Assembly: GCA_002356635.1 (NCBI GenBank)
Contig: CP023454.1
Coordinates: forward strand, 1,286,501 to 1,350,500
Length of the DNA: 64,000 nucleotides
Reading direction: 5' to 3'
Origin: Rhodobacteraceae bacterium QY30
Lineage (GTDB): Bacteria; Pseudomonadota; Alphaproteobacteria; Rhodobacterales; Rhodobacteraceae
The notes below the pieces were generated by a model that saw nothing but the letters and a program-made list of their open reading frames with translations, made no database searches and was not told the origin of the DNA. This document shows positions 40,229-51,512 of this stretch, one piece after another. Position 1 is the first letter of the stretch. Each line of letters begins with the position of its first letter. A program made the position numbers and the translations under genes.

Positions 40229-42022
40229 TCATTCCCAGCACGACACCAGGACCGTCATCTCGCGCCCGTGGCGGGTCAGGTCCTCGGCCGGCATCGCCCC
40301 CGACAGCGCCGAGGTTTGCGGCGTGATGCCCGCGGCCGTCAGGGCGGCGACGATGGGTTCGGCCTTCAGCGCGGACACGGCATCGTCAGGCAGGACGCGG
40401 CCATCTTTCATCGTGCGCGGCAGCAGGATGCCGATCACCGACCCGGCGGTGTCGAAGACCGGACCGCCCGCATCGCCATCGCGCGTGTGGGCCGTCAGGC
40501 GCAGCCGGTCGGCCTCGCCCTCAAGGCCGGTGGTTCCGGAAAGGGTGCCGAAGGTCACGACCGGCGCATCCAGCGCATCGCCATAGGAATAGCCGGCAAT
40601 CGCCACCTCGACGCCGCTGCGCGGCAGGGCCACCTGCAGCGCGGCGTGGGTGGGCGGGGCCAGCGGCTCGCGCGGACGCAGGATGGCCAAGCCCGTGGCC
40701 TTGTCCTCGGCCACCAGCTCGGCCTCGTGCACCTCGTCCAGGGTCAGGCGGCCACAATGGCGGATCACATCGGCGCTGGTGACGACGGTACCGGCGGCAT
40801 CGGCGTAAAAGCCACTCAGCGACAAAAGCGGCTTGCGCACCTGGAGGCCCGAAACGAGATCGGCCGCCGGGGTAGAGGAGGGTTCGCCCAGCCCTTCGTC
40901 CAGCGCCTTGTCGCCATAGGGCTTGAAGCTGGCCTTCATCGCCTCCAGCACCCGGCCCGCCTGCGCCGCATCCTTCGGGTTCCAGACCAGCGTGAAGCCG
41001 CGGATCAGCCCGCCGCGCAGTTCGGCCTGCGTGTAGGACGCGACGTGTTCATTGGCCCCGGTCAGCACGAAGGCCGATTTCTTGCGCTCGCGCTCGCCCT
41101 GCAGGGGCACGATCTCAAGCGTCTGCATGATGTCGTAAAGGCCGAACAGCGTGTTCTCGTCGCCCTGCTGGGAAATCAGCAGCACCTTGTAATCCGAGCC
41201 GTCCTTGCCTTCATACTGGACGAAGGGCGGCTCGTAGCCCTTGAAGGCGACCAGCTTCCCGGGCAGCGTGATCTCGATCCCGGCCTCCTCCTCGCGCACC
41301 GTCTCAAGTCCGAGCGCGGCCTGTTCGGTCCGGTAGCCCTCGGTCAGTGCCCGCCGCTGCGCCGAGGTCAGGACGCCGGTCGGTTCATGCCCCGACTTCT
41401 CCTGCCAGGCGGCGATGGACTTGCGCGTGCCCGACCCGAAGGCGCCGTCGATCTTGCCGGTGTAGACCCCGTTCCACTGCAGCGCGCTCTGGACCAGTTC
41501 CCGGTCGGCCTGCGACAGACTGGCTTCGGCGGCCCGGGCCTCTTGCGGGGATTCCGTCGCCGGGTCCGGCTGCGGTTCGGCCGTGGGCGCGGGGACCGCA
41601 ACTTCTGGGGCGGGGGCATCGGACAGGGGTTCGGCGGTGGCGGTTTCCGGGGCCGGAGCTTCCTCGGCCGGTGCACCCGGCGAAGGGGCGGCGGCGCCGT
41701 CCGCCGGCCAGAAGGCGCCGTCGAATTTGGTCGTGTCGGCGACGAAGCTGTCGCGGGGGATCATCCGTTCGGTCTTCAGAACGCGCAGCTGCCGGTCGGC
41801 CTCTTCCGGGGTGAAGGGTCCGAGCACGATCCCGTACCATCCGTTCCCCAGCGCAAAGCCGCGCACGTTGTCAAAGACGCCGGAATAGGCGCGGGCGCGT
41901 TCCTCGGCCTCGGCCTTCGTGGGGCGAGCCTCGATCTGAAGCCAGACATCCTCGGCCCGCGACTGACCGGCCGACAGCGCGACACCCAGCGCCAGCCCCA
42001 AACCCAAGATCCACTGCCGCAT
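40229..42022 (-). CDS. Exported SPOR/peptidoglycan-binding protein with inactive trypsin-like domain
   Basis: A 597-residue multidomain protein. Signal peptide 1-23; SPOR-like domain about 25-96 (WLQIEARPTKAEAEERA...YGIVLGPF); Pro/Ala/Glu linker 107-168; peptidoglycan-binding domain 170-228 (LQWNGVYTGKIDGAFGSGTRKSI); an unassigned middle domain 245-370; a trypsin-like domain 385-590. In the last, the catalytic positions are all replaced: D418 for His (VVTSADVI), G444 for Asp (TGLAIL) and A518 for Ser (GDAGGPVF). It should bind septal or denuded peptidoglycan without cleaving protein. The ATG at 42022 starts the signal peptide. Divergent from glyQ. Confidence 0.85.
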   Translation of the reverse strand: MRQWILGLGLALGVALSAGQSRAEDVWLQIEARPTKAEAEERARAYSGVFDNVRGFALGNGWYGIVLGPFTPEEADRQLRVLKTERMIPRDSFVADTTKFDGAFWPADGAAAPSPGAPAEEAPAPETATAEPLSDAPAPEVAVPAPTAEPQPDPATESPQEARAAEASLSQADRELVQSALQWNGVYTGKIDGAFGSGTRKSIAAWQEKSGHEPTGVLTSAQRRALTEGYRTEQAALGLETVREEEAGIEITLPGKLVAFKGYEPPFVQYEGKDGSDYKVLLISQQGDENTLFGLYDIMQTLEIVPLQGERERKKSAFVLTGANEHVASYTQAELRGGLIRGFTLVWNPKDAAQAGRVLEAMKASFKPYGDKALDEGLGEPSSTPAADLVSGLQVRKPLLSLSGFYADAAGTVVTSADVIRHCGRLTLDEVHEAELVAEDKATGLAILRPREPLAPPTHAALQVALPRSGVEVAIAGYSYGDALDAPVVTFGTLSGTTGLEGEADRLRLTAHTRDGDAGGPVFDTAGSVIGILLPRTMKDGRVLPDDAVSALKAEPIVAALTAAGITPQTSALSGAMPAEDLTRHGREMTVLVSCWE

Positions 42023-42185
42023 TCTGTCCTGCCCGTTTCTGTCGTTGTCGGGCGCAAGGCCCCCGAATCCGCCGCAGAACCTAAGCAGGATGGCGCGCGG
42101 CGTCACCCCCTCAAACACCTGTCTCGCCGCTCTGTGACCCGCGCGCCCGCCGCCGCGCGCCGCCCCGTCACGGTCCTGCCGCCTG

Positions 42186-42214
42186 TTGCCTTGCGCGGCG
42201 TGACTGCCTAGTAA
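42186..42214 (+). promoter_or_regulatory. Promoter candidate for the glyQ operon
   Basis: TTGCCT (42186-42191), a 17-base spacer and TAGTAA (42209-42214), 40 bases before the glyQ start, in the 231-base divergent region. Confidence 0.45.
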
Positions 42215-42253
42215 GACGCCAACCATCGGCCTTTCAGTCGCAGGCAGACCCAG

Positions 42254-43186
42254 ATGACCAACGCCCAGACCGCTCCTCGTTCGTTTCAGGAAATCATCCT
42301 CAGGCTGCAAAACTACTGGGCCGCGCAGGGATGTGCGATCCTGCAACCCTATGACATGGAAGTGGGGGCGGGCACGTTCCACCCCGGCACGACGCTGCGG
42401 TCACTGGGCAGCCGTCCCTGGGCCGCGGCCTATGTCCAGCCGTCGCGCCGCCCGACCGACGGGCGCTATGGCGAAAACCCCAACCGCCTGCAGCACTACT
42501 ACCAATACCAGGTGCTGATCAAACCCTCGCCGCCGCAGTTGCAGGCGCTGTATCTGGGCAGCCTCGATGCCATCGGCATCGACACCGGCCTGCACGACAT
42601 CCGCTTTGTCGAGGACGACTGGGAATCCCCGACCCTTGGCGCCTGGGGCCTGGGATGGGAAGTGTGGTGCGACGGCATGGAAGTGTCGCAGTTCACCTAT
42701 TTCCAGCAGGTCGGCGGGCATGACTGCAAGCCGGTTTCGGGCGAGCTGACCTACGGGTTGGAACGCCTGGCGATGTATGTGCTGGGCGTGGATCATGTCA
42801 TGGACATGCCCTTCAACGATCCCGACGCGCCGATCCCGCTCAGCTATGGTGATGTCTTCCGCCAGACCGAACAGGAATATTCGCGCTGGAACTTCGACCA
42901 GGCCGATACCGAAATGCTGCTCAGCCACTTCAAGGACGCCGAGGCGGAATGCGAACGCATCCTGGCCGCCCCGCAGCCCGACAAGGCCGGCCGCACCATC
43001 GTCATGGCGCATCCGGCCTATGATCAGGCGATCAAGGCCAGCCACCTCTTCAACCTTCTGGACGCGCGGGGGGTGATTTCCGTCACCGAACGGCAAGCCT
43101 ATATCGGCCGCGTCCGGGCGCTGGCGAAGAAATGCGCCGATGCCTTCGTCACGACCGAGGCGGGCGGCGGCGGGACGGCGGCATGA
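42254..43186 (+). CDS. glyQ: Glycine-tRNA ligase alpha subunit
   Basis: A 310-residue class II synthetase catalytic subunit of the bacterial alpha2-beta2 GlyRS. Motifs: [37 protein letters not shown], motif 2 region [21 protein letters not shown], and [11 protein letters not shown] in motif 3. Length is normal. The last codons overlap the start of a small membrane-protein gene (ATGA), and glyS follows, so the operon is glyQ, membrane protein, glyS, probably continuing into the PPDK-like gene. Confidence 0.97.
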   Translation: MTNAQTAPRSFQEIILRLQNYWAAQGCAILQPYDMEVGAGTFHPGTTLRSLGSRPWAAAYVQPSRRPTDGRYGENPNRLQHYYQYQVLIKPSPPQLQALYLGSLDAIGIDTGLHDIRFVEDDWESPTLGAWGLGWEVWCDGMEVSQFTYFQQVGGHDCKPVSGELTYGLERLAMYVLGVDHVMDMPFNDPDAPIPLSYGDVFRQTEQEYSRWNFDQADTEMLLSHFKDAEAECERILAAPQPDKAGRTIVMAHPAYDQAIKASHLFNLLDARGVISVTERQAYIGRVRALAKKCADAFVTTEAGGGGTAA

Positions 43187-43680
43187 CGGGCAAGATCGTC
43201 GGAGGTTTCATCGTGATCACCGCCCTTCTGACCGGTGCGCTGGTCTATTACCAGCAGGTCTACGCCTATTACCGCGCCGTGCCCGCCAGCGCGCCCGAAG
43301 CGGCGATCCTGCTGACGCCCATTGGCGGCGGCACGCCGGAACCCATGCTGGCCGAAGGTTTCCAGGGCATCGACGCTGACAGCTCCCCCTTGCGGTTCCG
43401 CGCCTGCTTCCACAGCCAGACCGCCATCGCGACGCTGACGGAAACCTACGTCGTCTACGCCCATCCGACGCCGACCGTGGCGCCCGGCTGGTTCGATTGC
43501 TTTGATGCCAACCGCATCGGCACCGATCTGGAAACCGGCGCGGCGGTGGCCTTCTTGTCGCAAAAGAACATCCACCCCGGCGTCGATCGCGTCGTCGCGG
43601 TCTATCCCGATGGCCGGGCCTATGCCTGGCAGCAACTCAACGACACGGCCGAAAGCGGCGCCGAAGGCACGGGGAACTGA
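43183..43680 (+). CDS. Small membrane-anchored protein between glyQ and glyS (DUF6446-like)
   Basis: A 165-residue protein with one N-terminal membrane segment ([21 protein letters not shown]) and a periplasmic-side domain with two cysteines ([18 protein letters not shown]). I place it from memory with the Rhodobacterales DUF6446 family; function unknown. Its start overlaps the glyQ stop (ATGA) and its stop is one base before the glyS start, so it is translated in lockstep with both GlyRS subunits. A stable place inside a tRNA-synthetase operon suggests either a link to glycyl-tRNA or mere hitchhiking on constitutive expression. Confidence 0.85.
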   Translation: MTGKIVGGFIVITALLTGALVYYQQVYAYYRAVPASAPEAAILLTPIGGGTPEPMLAEGFQGIDADSSPLRFRACFHSQTAIATLTETYVVYAHPTPTVAPGWFDCFDANRIGTDLETGAAVAFLSQKNIHPGVDRVVAVYPDGRAYAWQQLNDTAESGAEGTGN

Positions 43681-43681
43681 C

Positions 43682-45808
43682 ATGCCCGATCTGCTGATCG
43701 AACTCTTTTCCGAAGAAATCCCGGCGCGGATGCAGGCCAAGGCGCGCGAGGACCTCAAACGCGTTGTGACCGACGGGCTGGTCGAGGCCGGGCTGAACTA
43801 TGCCAGCGCCGGGGCCTTTTCCACGCCGCGCCGCCTGACGCTGACGGTCGAAGGCCTGACCGCCGAAAGCCGCCCCGTGCGCGAGGAACGCAAGGGCCCG
43901 AACACCAGTGCCCCGCCTGCAGCTATCGAAGGCTTCCTGCGGTCCACGGGTCTTGCACTCGAGCAACTGGAACGCCGCGCCGACAAGAAGGGCGAGGTGT
44001 TCTTCGCGGTGATCGAAAAGCCGGGCCGCCGCGCGCAGGCCATCGTGGCCGAGGTGCTGGAAGCCGCGATCCGCGATTTCCCCTGGCCCAAGTCGATGCG
44101 CTGGGGGTCGGGCAGCTTGCGCTGGGTCCGCCCGCTGCATTCGATCCTGTGCCAGATGACAACTGAAGCCGGGGCCGAGGTCGTGCCGATGTCGGTCGAC
44201 GGCATCGAGGCTGGCAACACCACCGAAGGCCACCGCTTCATGGGGGCGGGCCGCTTTGCCGTCCATTCCTTCGACGATTACCGCGCCAAGCTTCTGCGCG
44301 CCAAGGTGATGCTGGACAGCGCCGAACGCGAGGCGCATATCCTGGCCGATGCCCAGAACGCCGCCTTTGCCGCCGGGCTGGAACTGGTCGAGGACAAGGG
44401 CCTGCTGACCGAGGTGGCAGGGCTGGTCGAATGGCCCGTGGTCCTGATGGGCCGCATCCCGGACGCCTTCCTCGACCTGCCGCCCGAGGTGCTGCAAACC
44501 TCGATGAAGGAGCACCAGAAGTTCTTTTCGCTGAAGAACCCCGCGACGGGCCGGATCGAAGGCTTCGTCACGGTCGCCAACCGCGAGACGCCGGACGATG
44601 GCGCGACGATCCTGAAGGGCAACCTCAAGGTGCTTTCAGCGCGGCTGTCAGATGCGAAATTCTTCTGGGAAAACGACATCAGAACTGTCGATAGTGACTC
44701 GCTAGGTGCAATGACCGCGATGTTGGCATTTGTAACCTACCAGAACAGCCTTGGCAGTATTTGGGACCGCATCCCCCGGCTGAGCAGCTTGTCCGAGCAA
44801 ATAGTCTCTGATTTGGGTGGCGAGAGGAAAGATGCGAAAGAGGCTTGCTATATAATGAAGTCCGACCTGCGGACACAGACTGTTCGTGAGTTCCCGGAGC
44901 TTCAAGGAGTAATTGGCCGCTATCTCGCGTTGCATGAAGGGCATTCCGCGCACATTGCAGATATTTGTGTATCCCACTACGCGCCACTGGGGCCATCAGA
45001 TGCAGTTCCAAATGAAGTGACGGCGATTGCAGTTTCATTGGCCGAGAAGTTGGACACCCTCACTGGCTTTTGGGTTTTGAATGAGAAGCCGACAGGCAGC
45101 AAAGATCCCTATGCCCTTCGTCGTTCTGCAATTGGAGCCATTCGCATTATTGTCGCGAACCAAGTCCGGTTGAGCCTGATACAATACATCAGACAAGGAC
45201 TTATGATGAATGAAAGCGCCCGTCAGCGTTGGGCATTGGACGCGAACCCCAATCGCTCAGAAACCTTCCCGGAGCCTGAAGCAAAAGACCTCCTCGCCTT
45301 CTTCCACGACCGCCTCAAAGTCCACCTCCGCGACGAAGGCATCCGCCATGACGTCATCGACGCCTGCCTCGCCATGCCCGGCAATGACGACCTGACGCTG
45401 CTGGTCAAGCGGGCCGAGGCGCTGGCGGCGTTCCTCAAGACCGAGGATGGCGAAAACCTGATCCAGGGGTTCAAGCGCGCCAACAACATCCTCAGCCAGG
45501 CCGAGGCGAAGGATGGCGTCGAATACAGCTTCGGCGCCGATGTGAAGTTCGCCGAAACAGACGAGGAACGCGCGCTGTTTGCCGCGCTCGATGCGGCCGA
45601 GGCGCGGATCACGCCCGCGATGGCCTCCGAGGACTTCGGGCAGGCGATGGCCGCGATGGCTTCGCTGCGCGCTCCCATCGATGCCTTCTTCGAAGCGGTC
45701 CAGATCAACACCGACAATGCCATCGTGCGGCGGAACCGGCTGAACCTTCTGTCCCGCATTCGCCAGATCTGCCTGTCGGTGGCCGATCTCACGCGGCTGG
45801 ACGGCTGA
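43682..45808 (+). CDS. glyS: Glycine-tRNA ligase beta subunit (mosaic gene)
   Basis: A 708-residue tRNA-binding subunit of GlyRS. It begins MPDLLIELFSEEIPARMQ and ends with the anticodon-binding domain. Conserved marks include TGRIEGFVTVANRE, KFFWENDIRT, FPELQGVIGRY, DKLDT-like EKLDTLTGF and PTGSKDPYALRR. From about 44680 to 45290 the composition falls to about 50% G+C (hand counts of four 60-base lines: 30, 32, 30, 30), against 63-72% in sampled lines outside, with codons such as ATA, GTA and TTG otherwise rare here. The frame and key residues are intact, so the gene is presumably functional but mosaic. Confidence 0.96.
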   Translation: MPDLLIELFSEEIPARMQAKAREDLKRVVTDGLVEAGLNYASAGAFSTPRRLTLTVEGLTAESRPVREERKGPNTSAPPAAIEGFLRSTGLALEQLERRADKKGEVFFAVIEKPGRRAQAIVAEVLEAAIRDFPWPKSMRWGSGSLRWVRPLHSILCQMTTEAGAEVVPMSVDGIEAGNTTEGHRFMGAGRFAVHSFDDYRAKLLRAKVMLDSAEREAHILADAQNAAFAAGLELVEDKGLLTEVAGLVEWPVVLMGRIPDAFLDLPPEVLQTSMKEHQKFFSLKNPATGRIEGFVTVANRETPDDGATILKGNLKVLSARLSDAKFFWENDIRTVDSDSLGAMTAMLAFVTYQNSLGSIWDRIPRLSSLSEQIVSDLGGERKDAKEACYIMKSDLRTQTVREFPELQGVIGRYLALHEGHSAHIADICVSHYAPLGPSDAVPNEVTAIAVSLAEKLDTLTGFWVLNEKPTGSKDPYALRRSAIGAIRIIVANQVRLSLIQYIRQGLMMNESARQRWALDANPNRSETFPEPEAKDLLAFFHDRLKVHLRDEGIRHDVIDACLAMPGNDDLTLLVKRAEALAAFLKTEDGENLIQGFKRANNILSQAEAKDGVEYSFGADVKFAETDEERALFAALDAAEARITPAMASEDFGQAMAAMASLRAPIDAFFEAVQINTDNAIVRRNRLNLLSRIRQICLSVADLTRLDG
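44680..45290 (+). other. Low-GC segment inside glyS, probable homologous replacement
   Basis: About 610 bases spanning glyS codons 333-536 keep the reading frame and GlyRS-beta motifs but switch abruptly to AT-richer codon choice. Both edges fall in well-conserved sequence (KFFWEND on the left, the region before FFHDRLKVHLRDEG on the right), as expected for recombination between homologous genes from a lower-GC donor. There are no direct repeats or mobile-element marks at the edges. Edge positions are approximate. Confidence 0.7.
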
Positions 45809-45946
45809 AACCGGGGCAGGGCGGGGGTAAACCTCGTCCGGCCTGCGTTTCGCAACGATTTCGTTACCGACTTATGACAGCGGGGCAGAGTTTTCCTTGC
45901 CCCGCCCCCGGCCCTTTGTATGCTGCGGCTCAAAGGAGACGCCGCA

Positions 45947-48493
<2,547 letters not shown>

Positions 48494-48562
48494 TCCGCCG
48501 GAGAAGGGCGATATTTTGCCCGACATCGGCCTTTCAAATCCGAATTAACGATTCGTTCATCA

Positions 48563-48592
48563 CGACCTGCAATGGCAGGTCGGCCATTTTGT
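48563..48592 (+). terminator. Terminator after the PPDK-like gene
   Basis: A perfect 8-bp stem CGACCTGC (48563-48570) / GCAGGTCG (48575-48582) with loop AATG, followed by GCCATTTTGT. Confidence 0.65.
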
Positions 48593-48690
48593 GCGCCCGC
48601 AGGGTGGACGCCTTGGTGCTTTTCGGTTAAGCACCCGGGGTCGCAGCCTTGTGGGGGCCGTGGCTTGGCGAAGCTATTCGGGAAGTTTTG

Positions 48691-49398
48691 ATGTCCATGC
48701 TGAAGACCGGGTGCGGGGCCGCCGTTCTGGCCCTTGCCCTTGCCGGAGGCGCAAGCGCCGAAACCGACGCAAGCAAATCCAATGATCCTGCCCAGGCGAT
48801 GACCGGCGATCTGACCGCGCTTTTCGGCCAGGAAAAGGCCGGGATGCGCGGGGTCTCGCCCGACCGCATCCAGGCGATCGTGACGCCCGCCGAAAAGGTT
48901 GCGGCGGCACCGGCCCGCACGGCCTCCGTAAAGGCGCGCCCCGCCGCGCCGACCTACGACATGGCCTGGCTGGCATCCCAGCCCGCCGCGCGCAGCGATG
49001 CGCAGTTCCGCTGCCTGGCCACGGCGCTGTATTTCGAGGCACGGGGGGAATCGATCCGCGGACAGGCGGCGGTGGCCGAGGTGATCCTCAACCGCACCGA
49101 GTTGCCCACCTATCCCAATTCGATCTGCGGTGTCGTCAACCAGACGGGGTCGGGCGGTTGCGCGTTTTCCTATGTCTGCGACGGCCGGTCCGACGCGATC
49201 ACCGACCGCGGCGCCTGGGACCGCGCCATGCGCGTCGCCGCGGCGATGCTGGCCGGCGCACCGCGCGTGCTGACCGAAGGGGCGACACATTTCCATACGC
49301 CGTCAGTCCGTCCGACCTGGTCGCGCCAATTCGCCCACACCGCGACGATCGGCGCGCATATCTTCTATCGCCAGCCGCTGCGCACGGCGATGAACTGA
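48691..49398 (+). CDS. Cell wall hydrolase, SleB/CwlJ family
   Basis: A 235-residue exported protein: signal peptide with VLALALAGGASAE, a Pro/Ala-rich linker to about residue 90, then the Hydrolase_2 domain with catalytic E116 in ALYFEARGES, GQAAVAEVILNR, NSICGVV and a C-terminal THFHTPSVRPTW. It should cleave peptidoglycan glycan strands. In a non-sporing alphaproteobacterium such enzymes act in growth or remodelling, not germination. The ATG at 48691 has GGAAG 6 bases upstream. Stands alone between two operons. Confidence 0.88.
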   Translation: MSMLKTGCGAAVLALALAGGASAETDASKSNDPAQAMTGDLTALFGQEKAGMRGVSPDRIQAIVTPAEKVAAAPARTASVKARPAAPTYDMAWLASQPAARSDAQFRCLATALYFEARGESIRGQAAVAEVILNRTELPTYPNSICGVVNQTGSGGCAFSYVCDGRSDAITDRGAWDRAMRVAAAMLAGAPRVLTEGATHFHTPSVRPTWSRQFAHTATIGAHIFYRQPLRTAMN

Positions 49399-49519
49399 CC
49401 TTCGGCGATGCCCTTTGGCAGAGGCGTCGCGCATCGACAGGAATCCGGCGGTTCCGTCTGTATTCCCGTGGCGTCTGGCCCTATATCAATTCCGTTACGT
49501 TAGCGATAAGGGCGCGCCC

Positions 49520-50434
49520 ATGACGAACGACATCCGCCTGGCCTTCGGCCATCCCGAGGAACGGGCCGAGGCCTCGGCCGGCGCGGATCCGCGCGACCGG
49601 CTGTCCTTGCGCGACCATATCGTCGAGGCCGACATCGGTGCCTTCCAGCAGGAACGCGGCCAGAAGCAGCGCCTGCGCTTCAACATCGTGGTCGAGGTCG
49701 TGCCGCAGACGGCGCCCATCGACGATGACGTGGACCGGATCCTGTCCTACGACCGCATTGCCGAGGCGGTGGCCTTCGAACTGGCGGCGGAACGGCTGAA
49801 CCTTCTGGAAACGCTGGCGGAACGCGTGGCAGAACGCATCCTTCATGCGCCGCAGGCGATGCGGGTCTTCGTGCGGGTGGAAAAGCTGGATCGAGGGCCT
49901 GGCGCGCTGGGGGTCGAGATTGTCCGGTCCCGCGCGGCCGTGCCGACGCAGACCCTGGCCGAGGACGGTTCGGAAACCGCGCTGCACCCGGTGGTCGCCT
50001 TCCTGGACAATGCCGCCATCGCCGCGCCGGACCTGGGCGCGCGGCTGGATGCCCTGGCGGCCCGGGGACTGCCGGTGATCCTGACGGTCGGCCTGCCGCC
50101 CTTTCCGCGCGCCGTGACCGGCCACCGCCCGACGCAGCGGCGGATCGACCTTCTGGCGATCGAGCAGAACGCATGGACCCTGGCCGCCCGCGATGACCGC
50201 TGCGTCGTCGTCGCCACGCGGACCGAGATCGACTGGGCGATGAAACATGGCCAGATGATCGTCTGGGCCCCCTCGAAGATCGTTCTGGACACACCGGACG
50301 GGCCCAAGGGCTCGGCGGCCGACGGGCTGGCCCTGGCGCTGTGGCTGGCCGAGACGATGGCCGCGACCGAGCTTGTCGTTCACGGACCTGTTTCCGTTCC
50401 GGCAGGAAGCCGCGTGCCGGTGGTCACCGCCTGA
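49520..50434 (+). CDS. folB: Dihydroneopterin aldolase fused to an amino-acid-kinase-like domain
   Basis: A 304-residue fusion. Residues 27-140 are FolB: VEADIGAFQQERGQKQRLRFNI and the catalytic lysine K122 in KLDRGPGALGVEI. Residues 155-300 form a second domain (PVILTVGLPPFP, WAMKHGQMIVWAPSKIVL, ADGLALALWLAETMAATELVVHG) whose layout recalls the end of amino-acid-kinase folds; this is a guess from pattern, not a firm match. FolB makes 6-hydroxymethyl-dihydropterin; folP follows 64 bases later. folK, the intervening kinase, is not in the window. Confidence 0.8.
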   Translation: MTNDIRLAFGHPEERAEASAGADPRDRLSLRDHIVEADIGAFQQERGQKQRLRFNIVVEVVPQTAPIDDDVDRILSYDRIAEAVAFELAAERLNLLETLAERVAERILHAPQAMRVFVRVEKLDRGPGALGVEIVRSRAAVPTQTLAEDGSETALHPVVAFLDNAAIAAPDLGARLDALAARGLPVILTVGLPPFPRAVTGHRPTQRRIDLLAIEQNAWTLAARDDRCVVVATRTEIDWAMKHGQMIVWAPSKIVLDTPDGPKGSAADGLALALWLAETMAATELVVHGPVSVPAGSRVPVVTA

Positions 50435-50498
50435 GGCAACGCTTGCCAATGGTGCCATTCCGCCGCAAGAACATCGTCCTGGCAGCAGTTCCGGCCCC

Positions 50499-51512
50499 AT
50501 GATCCTTTACAGACCCATCGCTCAGACCGATTCCGCCCGTCCCGACCACGCCCTGACCCTCGCGGGCGGATGGTGCTGGTTCACCCATGCCGAGGTTCTG
50601 GTGAAGGGCGGGTCCGAAGGGCTGGTCCCCGCCGCCGACATTCCGGCCGAGGTGCGGGACCGGTTGACCGCGCCGCGCGCGCCCCTGCTGGGGCTGGCGA
50701 TGGATGCGCCGCGCCTGATGGGCATCCTGAACGTGACGCCCGACAGCTTTTCCGACGGCGGGCGGTTTGAACGTCCCGAGGCGGCCCTGGCGCAAGCGCG
50801 CGTCCTGGTCGCGGCCGGGGCCGATATCCTCGACATCGGCGGCGAAAGCACACGGCCGGGATCGGACGAGGTGCCGGTGGCGGACGAGGTCGCCCGGACC
50901 GCGCCGGTGATCGCGGCGCTGCGGGCCAAGGGGATCGGCCTGCCGGTCTCGATCGACACCCGCAAGGCCCCGGTGGCGGAAGCGGCGGTGGCGGCGGGGG
51001 CAGGCATGGTGAATGACGTGGCCGCGATGACCTTCGACCCGGCCCTGCCCGGCGTGGTGGCCGCAACCGGAGTGGACCTGTGCCTGATGCATTTCAAGGG
51101 CGAACCCAAGACCATGCAGGTCGCCCCCCGCTATGAAGACGTGACGCTGGAGGTCTATGCCTTCCTGGAAGAGCGCGTGCGTGCCGCCGAAGCCGCCGGC
51201 ATCCCGCGCGCCCGGATCTGCGTCGATCCCGGCATCGGCTTTGGCAAGACCATCGCGCACAACCTGACGCTGATCCGGAACCTGTCGGTCTTTCACGGGC
51301 TGGGCTGTCCGATCCTGCTGGGCGCGTCCCGCAAGCGTTTCATCGGGACCATTGCCGGCCAATCCGAGGCGGATGGACGCGATCCGGGAACGCAGGCGAT
51401 CCTGCTGGCGGGCGCGGCGCAGGGGGCGCAGATTCACCGCATACATGACGTGGCCGGCGCCCGTCAGGCGCTGTCGGTCTGGCGCGCCATCAACGAAGGA
51501 TACATTTCATGA
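50499..51512 (+). CDS. folP: Dihydropteroate synthase
   Basis: A 337-residue enzyme joining p-aminobenzoate to the pterin diphosphate; target of sulfonamides. Motifs: [51 protein letters not shown] and [10 protein letters not shown]. An N-terminal extension of about 70 residues before the barrel is longer than in E. coli FolP (282 residues). The start at 50499 gives MILYRP. Its last codons overlap glmM (ATGA), so folB-folP-glmM form one transcription unit. Confidence 0.96.
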   Translation: MILYRPIAQTDSARPDHALTLAGGWCWFTHAEVLVKGGSEGLVPAADIPAEVRDRLTAPRAPLLGLAMDAPRLMGILNVTPDSFSDGGRFERPEAALAQARVLVAAGADILDIGGESTRPGSDEVPVADEVARTAPVIAALRAKGIGLPVSIDTRKAPVAEAAVAAGAGMVNDVAAMTFDPALPGVVAATGVDLCLMHFKGEPKTMQVAPRYEDVTLEVYAFLEERVRAAEAAGIPRARICVDPGIGFGKTIAHNLTLIRNLSVFHGLGCPILLGASRKRFIGTIAGQSEADGRDPGTQAILLAGAAQGAQIHRIHDVAGARQALSVWRAINEGYIS

